Shown here piece after piece: positions 26,272 to 35,169 of a stretch of 64,000 bases of DNA. The notes below the pieces were generated by a model. The model saw only the letters and a list, made by a program, of their open reading frames with translations. It was not told the origin of the DNA and ran no database searches. The DNA comes from Lysinibacillus sp. SGAir0095 (lineage in GTDB: Bacteria > Bacillota > Bacilli > Bacillales_A > Planococcaceae): positions 2,442,001 through 2,506,000 of the forward strand of contig NZ_CP028083.1 in NCBI RefSeq assembly GCF_005491425.1, written 5' to 3'. The stretch's first letter is position 1, and every line of letters starts with the position of its first letter. Made by a program: the position numbers and the translations under genes.

Positions 26272-26610
26272 ATGAGATTTCTTATTTTTACAGTTGTGTT
26301 TTTCATTATAGCAGCTGTGATTAAAATAGATTTAACTGAAGGTACTGTTCCACTGGCGGCATTCGACAAAGAACAAGTAAATCAAGCATGTGAGCAACAA
26401 ATAGCCATTAAAACCCTTTCTGTAGTGACTACCGCTGGCGATACTGTTCAAAGTTTACTAGCAGCTTATCCATCAGAGGTTGAAATATCATTCCCAGAAA
26501 AAATGGCGCAATTCTACAAATTGAATCCACATTTACAAAAACAGTCCATGGTAACCGGAGAACTTATCAAAATACCAATCTATGATAAAATAGAAAATAA
26601 TTGCAGATAA
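26272..26610 (+). CDS. yqfZ: LysM-like exported protein (YqfZ-like)
   Basis: A 112-residue protein: an N-terminal hydrophobic signal or anchor (residues 2-17), a short linker TEGTVPLAAF, and from about residue 45 a LysM-like unit (VTTAGDTVQSLLAAYP, then FYKLNPHLQKQSMVTGELIKIP). LysM modules bind peptidoglycan. B. subtilis yqfZ occupies the same place before ispG and is linked to sporulation or cell wall; that link is from synteny. Its ribosome site lies in a hairpin. Confidence 0.7.
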   Translation: MRFLIFTVVFFIIAAVIKIDLTEGTVPLAAFDKEQVNQACEQQIAIKTLSVVTTAGDTVQSLLAAYPSEVEISFPEKMAQFYKLNPHLQKQSMVTGELIKIPIYDKIENNCR

Positions 26611-26718
26611 TTAAAAAGTAACGTTTCTTCCTTGTCCATCTTTCACTACACTGATAAAATAATAGAAGTGTGGTACGCGAAAAGTTAAGATACGTACCTC
26701 AAAAAGGAGAGAATCTTC

Positions 26719-27825
26719 ATGAGTGAACTCATTCACCGTTCAAAAACACGTCCTGTACGTGTAGGTAATTTAACGATTGGTGGTAGTAATGAACTATTCA
26801 TCCAAAGTATGTGTACAACAAAAACACATGACGTGGAAGCAACAGTTGCAGAAATTCTACGTTTAGAAGAAGCGGGTTGTCAGATTGTACGTGTAGCTGT
26901 TCCAGATGAGCGTGCTGCCAATGCGATTGCTGATATAAAAAAACGTATTCATATTCCGTTAGTAGCGGATATTCATTTTGATTATAAGTTGGCTCTTAAG
27001 GCGATTGAAAATGGAATTGATAAAGTACGTATCAACCCTGGTAATATTGGTCGTCGCGAGAAAGTTGAAGCTGTAGTGAATGCAGCAAAAGCAAAAGGTA
27101 TTCCAATCCGTATTGGTGTAAACGCTGGCTCATTAGAGAGACATATATTGGAAAAGTACGGATACCCTACAGCTGATGGTATGGTTGAATCGGCATTACA
27201 TCATATTAAAATTTTGGAAGACTTGGATTTCCACGATATTATCGTTTCGATGAAAGCTTCTGATGTAAACCTTGCTATTGAAGCCTATGAAAAAGCAGCA
27301 AAAGCTTTCGACTACCCATTACACTTAGGGATTACAGAATCGGGTACTTTATTTGCTGGTACTGTTAAATCAGCGGCTGGTCTTGGAGCGATTCTATCAA
27401 AAGGTATTGGGAATACATTGCGTATTTCTTTATCGGCTGATCCAGTTGAAGAGATTAAGGTTGCACGTGAATTACTAAAATCCTTTGGCCTAGCTTCTAA
27501 TATGGCTACGCTAATCTCTTGCCCTACTTGTGGTCGAATTGAAATCGATCTTATCTCAATTGCAAATGAGGTAGAAGAATACATTTCTAAGCTAAAGGTT
27601 CCTTTAAAAGTAGCTGTACTTGGCTGTGCAGTAAATGGTCCTGGCGAAGCACGTGAGGCAGATATCGGAATTGCTGGGGCACGCGGAGAAGGATTGTTAT
27701 TTATGAAAGGAAAAACAGTTCGTAAAGTGCCTGAAGCAACAATGGTGGAAGAACTGAAAAAAGAAATCGATAAATTAGCAGCTGAAATGGCTGAAGAACG
27801 AGACAAGAAGGAAGCTCAAGTGTAA
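26719..27825 (+). CDS. ispG: 4-hydroxy-3-methylbut-2-enyl diphosphate synthase
   Basis: A 368-residue iron-sulfur enzyme of the MEP isoprenoid pathway (GcpE), which converts methylerythritol cyclodiphosphate to HMBPP. The TIM-barrel domain opens [18 protein letters not shown], has [12 protein letters not shown] and [12 protein letters not shown], and the C-terminal domain has the 4Fe-4S ligands in SCPTCGR and [10 protein letters not shown], then the essential Glu. ATG after AAAGGAGAG. The next enzyme, IspH, is encoded in this window at 47946-48917, on the other strand. Confidence 0.96.
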   Translation: MSELIHRSKTRPVRVGNLTIGGSNELFIQSMCTTKTHDVEATVAEILRLEEAGCQIVRVAVPDERAANAIADIKKRIHIPLVADIHFDYKLALKAIENGIDKVRINPGNIGRREKVEAVVNAAKAKGIPIRIGVNAGSLERHILEKYGYPTADGMVESALHHIKILEDLDFHDIIVSMKASDVNLAIEAYEKAAKAFDYPLHLGITESGTLFAGTVKSAAGLGAILSKGIGNTLRISLSADPVEEIKVARELLKSFGLASNMATLISCPTCGRIEIDLISIANEVEEYISKLKVPLKVAVLGCAVNGPGEAREADIGIAGARGEGLLFMKGKTVRKVPEATMVEELKKEIDKLAAEMAEERDKKEAQV

Positions 27826-27846
27826 GCTGAGGCTGGGAGGTTTTAT

Positions 27847-28425
27847 ATGACGTCCAAGCAAAGACCGCGTTTTGGTATTGATATTGATGGAACCGTGACT
27901 ACACCAGATACACTCATTCCCCATATCAATGAACGCTATAAAACAAACATCGTTTTAGATGATGTCATTGAATATGATTTTTTAAGTGCTTTTCCTCACC
28001 CCGTTGACCGCAATGAATTTGCAAAATGGTTTAAGGAAAATGAAGCCTTTATGTATTCTGTAAGTAGCCTTGCACAGGATGCACAATCCATTTTAGAAAA
28101 ATGGCAGCATTCGTATGAACTTATTTATATCTCTGCACGTGATACAAGTGTATTTGATATTACTCATAAATGGTTTGAGGAAAATAAGGTCCCCTTCCAT
28201 CGTATCGAGTTAATTGGAAGCCACAATAAGCTTTCTGTGGCAAAAAAGCACAAAGTAGACGTCTTCTTTGAGGACAAACACGATAATGCAGTGATGCTAG
28301 CAGAAGAATTAAACATCCCAGTATTACTATTTGATACACCATATAATCGTAAATCGATTCCAACAAATGTGGTACGAATTAATAACTGGAATGAAGCAAA
28401 TCATTGGATCTTAAAACACTTCTAG
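27847..28425 (+). CDS. yqfW: 5'-nucleotidase family HAD phosphatase (YqfW-like)
   Basis: A 192-residue HAD-fold protein of the NT5C type. Motif I is FGIDIDGTVT (nucleophile and acid Asp), motif II is the Ser/Thr of IYISARDTS, and motif III/IV is VDVFFEDKHDNAV with the metal-binding Asp pair region. It probably dephosphorylates nucleoside monophosphates; the substrate is not known for this group. It starts 21 bases after ispG with a GGGAGG site, so it is cotranscribed with it, as in B. subtilis. Confidence 0.82.
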   Translation: MTSKQRPRFGIDIDGTVTTPDTLIPHINERYKTNIVLDDVIEYDFLSAFPHPVDRNEFAKWFKENEAFMYSVSSLAQDAQSILEKWQHSYELIYISARDTSVFDITHKWFEENKVPFHRIELIGSHNKLSVAKKHKVDVFFEDKHDNAVMLAEELNIPVLLFDTPYNRKSIPTNVVRINNWNEANHWILKHF

Positions 28426-28432
28426 TAAAGCA

Positions 28433-28464
28433 GGCAACATGTAAACTTACTGTTGCCTGTTCTT
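28433..28464. terminator. Terminator of ispG-yqfW, shared with the convergent small gene
   Basis: GCAGGCAACA / TGTTGCCTGT stem with an 11-base loop and TCTTAT on the plus strand. Confidence 0.75.
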
Positions 28465-28606
28465 ATATTTCTAAAATACCCCTCTCCCACCTTTCAACAA
28501 AGGTTTCAAAATGAATACCATAGCGATTATAAATATCATGATACACAAAATAGACCCCTAATTTCTCTAACATAATATCATCAATTTTCATCCATACTTC
28601 CCTTCC
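28463..28606 (-). CDS. Small protein of 47 residues, tentative
   Basis: Starts at ATG 28606 (MKIDDIMLEKLGVYFVYHDIYNRYG...), with GGAAGGGAAG upstream. The residues are a balanced mix of aromatic, acidic and hydrophobic types, which looks like a folded small helical protein rather than noise. It converges on the ispG-yqfW terminator. An open frame continues 21 codons upstream without a clear ribosome site. Family not recognised. Between it and the EAL gene (28607-29077) I see only AT-rich DNA. Confidence 0.42.
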   Translation of the reverse strand, partial: GREVWMKIDDIMLEKLGVYFVYHDIYNRYGIHFETFVERWERGILEI

Positions 28607-29077
28607 CATTTTTTTGGACAATATAATCTTCACACTAAAATTTTTCTCTTTAATTGTGAACAATCTCACATTTGAAATATTGAATATTCGATAAAATAGG
28701 CTGTAGTAAAAAATGTTGATAGGACGTTAAAGATTTATTTGAAACTATTTTACGTAAATTGTGGTAGGAATATGAACAATTAGATTATTTACATAAATTT
28801 ACCCACTTTTGTTACTAGAAAACTTGACTTATCAACAAGTTTTTACCCTACTTGTCTAAATTACAATGAAAAAGGTAGAGGAGATGTTTACCCAATTTAT
28901 TTAACCTGCAAAACAAGTTTTTATTCAAAAAAATCACTTTTTAAAGATAATTGAAATGATAAAGATTTAAAATAACAATATATGCAATTTTTGAAACTAT
29001 TTGAAAATAACACTGCTATATTCTTCATCAATTTGTTATACTTTTTTTAAACAAACAATTGTATCGGGGGAACAAGC

Positions 29078-31246
29078 ATGTATAATACGAAAATGCCCCT
29101 CACAAAGGATGAGTTATTTCCATTTCTTTGTAATATTAGTGAGCAATTTCATATTGGTATCGCCATCATAAACTTAGAAAAAAATGATTTTCCTTTTGTC
29201 TATGTAAACCAGGCATTTACTACATTAACTGGTTACTCACAAAATGAATTAATCGGAAAGAATTTTGACTCATTGACAGGAATAAAAACAAATTTAGAGC
29301 AAAATGGGGATCTGCTTTATCATTTAGAAAAGAAAAACCCCTTTGAAAAAAATATTATCCATTACCAAAAAGACGGGACTGCCTTTTGGAATCACGTGAC
29401 CTGCCAGCCCATAAAAGATCGTGACGGCATATCCACTTACGCATTAATACATTGCAAAGAAATAACAGAGCAAATGTTAAGTAAAATGCTTTCGAAGCTA
29501 GAGCACGAGGTATATATTGAGTTAGAGGAAAATGGTGATTTAGGATCCATTTTACAATTGATAACAGAAAAAGTTGAAAAATACTACTTGCGGGATATTT
29601 TCTGTGCCATCCATGTCGTAAATCAACAAAAGAAATTAAGTCCAATCGCTAGTGGTTCCCTACCTCTTTCGCTGATTAAAGCCATGAATCATCTTGAAAT
29701 CGGTGGTTCAACTACTGGATATAATGAGAGTGTCATATATATTAATGACTTGTCTATTAAAAATTACCAATCAAACAAGATGATAAAGAAATATAATTTA
29801 TCATCTTGCTGGTCAAAACCAATCTTTACAAAAGAAAAAGCATTACTTGGCTATTTCTCAATATACATAAAAGGAGAAATGCAGTTAAGACAGGTAGATA
29901 TTGATTTCCTAAAAAAACTTTCTCCGATTGTCGCACTCTCAATGAAATATGTAAAACAAAGACAGGAACTTAAAAAATTAGCATTTTTTGATATGAGCAC
30001 AGGTATTCCAAATTATAATAACTTTTACACTAGTTTAGGCATGTGGGTTAAAGATCAGATAAAGGGCTCTCTTCTGCTTATTCAACCAAATGAATATTCT
30101 AGTATAGTTGATTTATATGGACGAAAATTTGGAGATGAATTAATTGGTCAAGTCGTAAATCGTCTCCTTTCCACAAAAGATTTAAATGAAGAGATTATTT
30201 ACGGAAGATTTTCAACGACCACCTTTATTATCGCTGTAAAACAATCGAATGGAGAAACTTTAAAGCATTTTATAAACCAAATATTACAAATAACAGCTGT
30301 CCCATTTACAATTGCCAATAGAGAAATCTTTATCACATTAAGAATGGGTGTATCTCATTTTAATGACTTATTAACAATAGATGAAAGTATCCGTCGGGCG
30401 GATACAGCTTTAACAAAATCACGTCTACAAAATACAGCTGTATCCTATTTTGAAATGGGAACAGATAAAATGATTCAAAGAGAGCTCAACATTTTAAATC
30501 AGTTGCAATTTGGCATAAAAAATGAGGAATTTACAGTTCACTTACAGCCAAAAATCAATTTAAATACTGATGAGATTGAAGGATTTGAAGCATTAGCAAG
30601 ATGGTTTTCACCTGTCTTAGGCAATGTATCTCCTGCGGAATTTATTCCAATAGCTGAAAAAAGCGGAAAGATAAATGAAGTTGATATATTAATTTTAAGG
30701 AAAGTGCTCAAGTTCCAAAATCTACGTCTCACAGAAGGCTTGCAAATTTATCCTATCGCTGTCAATATTTCACCAGTTCATTTTTATAGTGAAACCTTTG
30801 TGAATGATTTCCTTACCTTAGTTGAGGAATATCAAATACCGCCTGATTATATAAAAATAGAAGTAACAGAGAGTGTTGAATTATTTGATTTTGTTAAAGC
30901 TAAACAAATCCTGTTGGAACTAAAAAAATTGGGCTATGAGAGCTCCATTGATGATTTTGGAGTAGGTTTTTCAAGTTTAAGTTATTTACAGCAGCTACCT
31001 TTTTCTGAAATAAAAATCGACCGCAGTTTTATTAACGATATCAGTAATAGTGATATGTATGCAGTTGTACAAACAATTGTTCAGCTCGCTGAAAAATTAA
31101 GAATGCATGTAGTAGCTGAGGGAATTGAAACACTCGAGCAATATACAATACTACAGAAAATTGGGTGTAAATCCGGACAAGGATTTTACTTCCATAAACC
31201 AATGCCACTTGAAGAAGCACAAAAGCTACTTGATTCTATTAAATAA
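29078..31246 (+). CDS. PAS-GAF-degenerate GGDEF-EAL protein (probable c-di-GMP phosphodiesterase)
   Basis: A 722-residue signalling protein with no membrane span. Residues 15-130 form a PAS domain (FVYVNQAFTTLTGYSQNELIGKN) with a PAC tail, about 145-295 a GAF domain, about 300-460 a GGDEF-like domain and 465-720 an EAL domain. The GGDEF active loop is replaced by GRFSTTTF, so cyclase activity is unlikely. The EAL domain keeps EALARW, the metal ligands in NISPVHF and EVTESVELF, DDFGVGFSSLSYL and VVAEGIET, so it should hydrolyse cyclic di-GMP. A GGGGG ribosome site precedes it; it has its own terminator. Confidence 0.88.
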   Translation: MYNTKMPLTKDELFPFLCNISEQFHIGIAIINLEKNDFPFVYVNQAFTTLTGYSQNELIGKNFDSLTGIKTNLEQNGDLLYHLEKKNPFEKNIIHYQKDGTAFWNHVTCQPIKDRDGISTYALIHCKEITEQMLSKMLSKLEHEVYIELEENGDLGSILQLITEKVEKYYLRDIFCAIHVVNQQKKLSPIASGSLPLSLIKAMNHLEIGGSTTGYNESVIYINDLSIKNYQSNKMIKKYNLSSCWSKPIFTKEKALLGYFSIYIKGEMQLRQVDIDFLKKLSPIVALSMKYVKQRQELKKLAFFDMSTGIPNYNNFYTSLGMWVKDQIKGSLLLIQPNEYSSIVDLYGRKFGDELIGQVVNRLLSTKDLNEEIIYGRFSTTTFIIAVKQSNGETLKHFINQILQITAVPFTIANREIFITLRMGVSHFNDLLTIDESIRRADTALTKSRLQNTAVSYFEMGTDKMIQRELNILNQLQFGIKNEEFTVHLQPKINLNTDEIEGFEALARWFSPVLGNVSPAEFIPIAEKSGKINEVDILILRKVLKFQNLRLTEGLQIYPIAVNISPVHFYSETFVNDFLTLVEEYQIPPDYIKIEVTESVELFDFVKAKQILLELKKLGYESSIDDFGVGFSSLSYLQQLPFSEIKIDRSFINDISNSDMYAVVQTIVQLAEKLRMHVVAEGIETLEQYTILQKIGCKSGQGFYFHKPMPLEEAQKLLDSIK

Positions 31247-31251
31247 ACGTC

Positions 31252-31289
31252 TTAACGCCTACACAGAGTTTCTGTATAGGCGTTTTAAT
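31252..31289 (+). terminator. Terminator of the EAL gene
   Basis: AACGCCTA / TAGGCGTT stem around CACAGAGTTTCTG, then TTAATATT. It is nearly symmetrical, so it could once have served the convergent esterase-like gene too, before an insertion sequence separated them. Confidence 0.8.
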
Positions 31290-31295
31290 ATTAAT
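31288..31295. repeat. Target-site duplication, left copy
   Basis: ATATTAAT, identical to 32670-32677 on the other side of the insertion sequence. Confidence 0.9.
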
Positions 31296-32669
31296 GGTTC
31301 TATAATATTTGTTGGGGTTTTACTACAATTTGAAATAAAAAAAAGCACGTAATCACCGATTTCGATATACTTGAATTGTCGAGAAACAAGCAATGAAAGG
31401 TGATACGTGCATTATGAATTTTAACAGAAATATCCCAGGATTAAAAGGTGTAACTGTTCATAAGATTGAAGAGATCGGGGAGCGTATCGCTCTTTACGTT
31501 TCAATTCCGAAGAAAGAACATCAGTGTCCAGACTGTAATAAAATGACCTCTAAAATACATGATTATCGAATTCAAAAAATTAAACATTTAAAATGGTTTG
31601 AACGATTAACCATCCTTTTCTATAAACGTCGACGTTATGTATGTGAGTGCGGAAAACGCTTCTCGGAAAAATCTCCTTTCGTGGATAAGTATCAACGTTA
31701 CTCAAAAGAATGGAATCAAGTTGTTGGAATCCGTTCAGTAAAGGCAAAGACATTTAAAGAAGCAGCAGAAGTCCTTGGAACATCCAGTTCGACGGTAATT
31801 CGTCGCTTTAAAAAGGTGGTAAAAGAGCAGCTAAATGAAGGGGTCCATTTACCAAAATGTATTGCGATTGATGAATATAAAGGAGATACAGATGCGGGGA
31901 CCTATCAACTAATCATTGCCAACGCTGAAACGCACGAACCAATTGATATTTTACCGAATCGTAGAAAAGAAACGATTAAGGATTATCTAATGACATATGG
32001 ATCAGATGTAGAAGTCGTCGTAATGGATATGAATCCAAGCTTTAAAGCAGCTGTTAAAAAAGCCTTAAATCGTCCTATCATTATTGCCGATCGATTCCAT
32101 TATTGTCGTTATATTTATTGGGCTCTAGACGAGGTGCGTCGTAAAGTGCAGAAGGATTGGCATCCATACGATCGAAAAAAGTGCAAAAAAATGCGTCATG
32201 TCTTATATAAACGCTTTGATAAGTTAACGGAAAAGAATCGATGGTATTTAAATCGCTACACGGGAATGTCAAAGGAATTAAAGCAAGCATATGAACTAAA
32301 AGAAGCCTATTGTAAATGGTTTGATTGGGCAAAAACGACGAATGATATTGCAGAAGTGAAGAATAGATTAGAAGCTTATTACCGTAAGGTAGAAGAAGCA
32401 AATATCCCAGCATTTATAAAAGCCATTCAAACCTTTAAGAATTGGCAAGTAGAGATCTTAAATAGTTTTAGTTTTGGCTATTCAAATGGTTTTTTAGAAG
32501 GAATTAATAATAAATCGAAGGTAATGAAACGTAATGCTTATGGTTTTAGGAGCTTTAAGCATTTTAAAGCAAAGATTTTATTGAATGATTTATATAAAGA
32601 ATTCGGTGTTCATTTAGGTTAATAGGGTGACGTGCAAAAACACATCACCCCAACATTTGACATAGAACC
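31296..32669 (+). mobile_element. Complete ISL3-family insertion sequence
   Basis: A 1374-base element with 23-base imperfect terminal inverted repeats: GGTTCTATAATATTTGTTGG at the left (31296-31318) and GGTTCTATGTCAAATGTTGG read inward from the right (32669-32647). It is flanked by a perfect eight-base target duplication ATATTAAT (31288-31295 and 32670-32677), the length used by ISL3 elements. It carries one intact transposase gene. Intact ends and an exact duplication indicate a recent insertion. Confidence 0.93.
31414..32622 (+). CDS. ISL3 family transposase
   Basis: A 402-residue DDE transposase, full length for ISL3. The N-terminal zinc-finger pair is CPDCNK and CECGKRF, followed by the HTH SVKAKTFKEAAEVLGTSSSTVIRRF. 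The catalytic domain starts CIAIDEYKGD (first Asp), has VVVMDMNPSFKAAV (second Asp) and IIADRFHYCR, and ends with the Glu in NGFLEGINNKSK. It moves the element by cut-and-paste. Start taken at ATG 31414, 11 bases after AAAGGTG; ATG 31393 is an alternative that adds seven residues. No frameshift, so probably active. Confidence 0.92.
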   Translation: MNFNRNIPGLKGVTVHKIEEIGERIALYVSIPKKEHQCPDCNKMTSKIHDYRIQKIKHLKWFERLTILFYKRRRYVCECGKRFSEKSPFVDKYQRYSKEWNQVVGIRSVKAKTFKEAAEVLGTSSSTVIRRFKKVVKEQLNEGVHLPKCIAIDEYKGDTDAGTYQLIIANAETHEPIDILPNRRKETIKDYLMTYGSDVEVVVMDMNPSFKAAVKKALNRPIIIADRFHYCRYIYWALDEVRRKVQKDWHPYDRKKCKKMRHVLYKRFDKLTEKNRWYLNRYTGMSKELKQAYELKEAYCKWFDWAKTTNDIAEVKNRLEAYYRKVEEANIPAFIKAIQTFKNWQVEILNSFSFGYSNGFLEGINNKSKVMKRNAYGFRSFKHFKAKILLNDLYKEFGVHLG

Positions 32670-32672
32670 ATA

Positions 32673-33323
32673 TTAATTAACTGTATCTGCTAAATTGCCA
32701 GCTATAAATGTTACCAAATCCTTTAAATTTTGTGGCGTAACACCATGACCATCTGGATAGGTTTTATACGTCACTTGTACACCAATCTCTTCAAAATAGT
32801 TTTTACTATTTTCGCCCCATTGAATCGGGAAGTCATAATCATATTCACCATGGGAAATAAAAATTTCCGTCTTATCTAACGGGGCTTTTTTATATTCATT
32901 TATTACGAATTCTGGTAAATAACCACTTAATGCCACTGTCCCCTTAATAAGATTTCCTAATGTTAAAGTGAGTGTTTCTACAATAGCAGCGCCTTGATTA
33001 AATCCAATCAAAAAGATCTTCTGGATATTCAACTGGTATTCTTCAATGGCTTCTAAAATAAAGCTTTGACTGAAGGTAATTACTTTATCAAATACTTCCC
33101 TAGTTGGTTTGCCCTCTTCCTCAAATGTGTAAAAAGCAAATCCTGGAGAGTGCTTGATCGGTCCTCTCAAACTAAAGATATGACATTGACCTTTAAATTC
33201 TTCAACTAATTGCAATAAATCCTCTTCATTACTTCCTAGGCCATGAAATAAAAAGATAGCTCCTTCAAGTTCATTACTAGTATTTGATGGTGAAATATGC
33301 TTAAACGTATAGGGTGATTTCAT
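32673..33323 (-). CDS. Alpha/beta hydrolase, carboxylesterase-like, nucleophile Ser replaced by Asn
   Basis: A 216-residue protein of the phospholipase/carboxylesterase (YodD/MhqD-type) group. It has IFLFHGLGSNEED (oxyanion loop), LRGPIKHSPGFAFYTF and the late Asp and His in SHGEYDYDFP (D164) and YPDGHGVTP (H193). The nucleophile elbow, normally GFSQGAA, reads GFNQGAA, so residue 109 is Asn (codon AAT). Unless this is a sequencing error the enzyme should lack normal esterase activity. Its stop codon lies inside the target duplication of the insertion sequence. ATG start after AAAGGAA. Confidence 0.8.
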   Translation of the reverse strand: MKSPYTFKHISPSNTSNELEGAIFLFHGLGSNEEDLLQLVEEFKGQCHIFSLRGPIKHSPGFAFYTFEEEGKPTREVFDKVITFSQSFILEAIEEYQLNIQKIFLIGFNQGAAIVETLTLTLGNLIKGTVALSGYLPEFVINEYKKAPLDKTEIFISHGEYDYDFPIQWGENSKNYFEEIGVQVTYKTYPDGHGVTPQNLKDLVTFIAGNLADTVN

Positions 33324-33580
33324 GTTCTTTAATTCCTTTCTAAATTTAGAGCTTTGAATAACTTGTATTGTATCAAAGTTTAATAATAATGTTTACCATT
33401 GTAGCTGCTTTTGTAGAAAGTATTTTCCCATTACATGCATTATAAATTCGCATTTAGAGCAAAATAGGCGAAACAAATGCTTAGTTTTTCCTTAAAACAT
33501 AGAATTCCTACCAAAAAAATAAACATTTAACTCCACTATTTGCTATGAATCTGATATACTACTTTTCGAGGTGAAATTTT

Positions 33581-34963
33581 ATGACAATAATAACAATAAT
33601 TAATGTCGCCGTATTAATTGCACTAATGGCATTCTTACGCTTCTTAAATAAAAAGCATGTTAAGTTTTCCAACCGTGTTTTTGCAGGACTAGGCTTAGGT
33701 ATTCTATTAGGCCTAGCTCTACAGTTAATTTTTGGTGCTACTTCAGAAGTAGTAACAAATACTGTTCCTTGGTATAACATTATTGGGACAGGCTATGTAA
33801 AGCTTCTTCAAATGATTGCAATGCCACTTGTATTCATATCAATTTTAGCAGCCTTTACAAAAATGAAGCTTGGCAATAATTTAGGGAAAATTGCTGGACT
33901 TATTTTACTTATACTAATCGGTACGACTGCAATATCTGCTGGTGTCGGTATACTTTCCGCCACAATATTTGACCTTGATGCCACTCAGTTAGTACAGGGT
34001 GATGCAGAGATCGAACGTGGTGTTTCTCTAGAAGAAAAAACAGCAGAGGTTAAATCTCTACCGGAGCAAATAATTGAACTGTTCCCAGCGAACCCATTCT
34101 TGGACTTGACTGGTGCTCGTTCAACATCAACCATTGCGGTTGTCATATTTGCAGCCTTTTTAGGTTTTTCTTATTTACGAATTGTTCGTAAGGATGAAGA
34201 AACTTCCAAAACGATTAACAAGGCAATTGATGCAATCTATTCGTTAGTTATGGGCGTCGTGACAATCGTGTTAAGATTAACTCCGTACGGAATCTTAGCT
34301 ATTATGGCACGAACTGTAGCAACAAGTGATTTTGGAGCAATCTATAATTTAGGGAAATTCGTAATCGCTTCTTATGTAGCGTTAATTATCGTATTCCTGA
34401 TTCACTTAATCATTATTTCTCTAACAGGTTTGAGCCCTATCATGTATGTTAAAAAAGCAAGTGAAACCTTACTATTTGCATTTACATCAAGATCTAGTGC
34501 TGGAACTTTGCCATTAAATCTAAAAACACAGGAAGAACGTCTAGGTGTACCAGATGGTATTGCCAATTTCGCAGGCTCCTTTGGACTTTCAATTGGTCAG
34601 AATGGATGTGCCGGTGTTTATCCCGCGATGCTAGCGATAATGATTGCACCAACAGTTGGTATTAATCCCCTCAATATTAGCTTTATTGCAACGGTTATCG
34701 TGATTGTTGCAATCAGTTCATTTGGTGTAGCTGGTGTTGGTGGTGGTGCAACATTTGCTGCCATAATCGTTTTATCTGCACTTGATTTACCAGTAGCACT
34801 TGCAGGGGTATTAATTTCAGTTGAACCATTAATTGATATGGGGCGTACTGCATTAAATGTAAGTGGTTCTATGACTGCTGGTGTTACGACGGCAAGAATT
34901 ATGGGTGACCTGGATAAAGACATCTTCAATAATACAACAATAAAAGAACTAGGTGAATCGTAA
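33581..34963 (+). CDS. tcyP: L-cystine/dicarboxylate family sodium-type symporter TcyP
   Basis: A 460-residue transporter of the dicarboxylate/amino acid:cation symporter (DAACS) fold. Eight membrane helices, two re-entrant loops, and the family motifs YVKLLQMIAMPLVFISI, AFTSRSSAGTLPLNL (serine-rich hairpin) and GQNGCAGVYPAMLAIM. Length and the motif GARSTSTIAVVIF match B. subtilis TcyP (YhcL), the major L-cystine importer. Followed by a strong terminator; monocistronic. A second member of the same superfamily, DctP, lies at 53661-54911. Confidence 0.87.
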   Translation: MTIITIINVAVLIALMAFLRFLNKKHVKFSNRVFAGLGLGILLGLALQLIFGATSEVVTNTVPWYNIIGTGYVKLLQMIAMPLVFISILAAFTKMKLGNNLGKIAGLILLILIGTTAISAGVGILSATIFDLDATQLVQGDAEIERGVSLEEKTAEVKSLPEQIIELFPANPFLDLTGARSTSTIAVVIFAAFLGFSYLRIVRKDEETSKTINKAIDAIYSLVMGVVTIVLRLTPYGILAIMARTVATSDFGAIYNLGKFVIASYVALIIVFLIHLIIISLTGLSPIMYVKKASETLLFAFTSRSSAGTLPLNLKTQEERLGVPDGIANFAGSFGLSIGQNGCAGVYPAMLAIMIAPTVGINPLNISFIATVIVIVAISSFGVAGVGGGATFAAIIVLSALDLPVALAGVLISVEPLIDMGRTALNVSGSMTAGVTTARIMGDLDKDIFNNTTIKELGES

Positions 34964-34967
34964 TATC

Positions 34968-35004
34968 CCCTCCTTCTAATTTTTAAATTAGAAGGAGTTT
35001 TTTT
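34968..35004 (+). terminator. Terminator of tcyP
   Basis: CTCCTTCTAATTT / AAATTAGAAGGAG stem and seven T. Confidence 0.9.
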
Positions 35005-35169
35005 ATGCCTCTGTACACAAAAAATGGTATCTGTAAATCCTTTTTCTGTTATCTTTTACTTATTTTATCGACAATCTATGCTATTCAATTGTCAATTTTA
35101 GATAATTTACTTAAACTAGAAATAATCTATATACATAATTTGTAATACTATTTAAAGGGGTGTTTAGTG

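Noticed and set aside
27312-27806. Minus-strand open frame of 164 codons inside ispG
   Set aside because: Shadow of ispG with no ribosome site and no recognisable domain.
28607-29077. Possible small RNA or regulatory RNA in the AT-rich gap before the EAL gene
   Set aside because: No clear stems, terminator or promoter pair could be supported.
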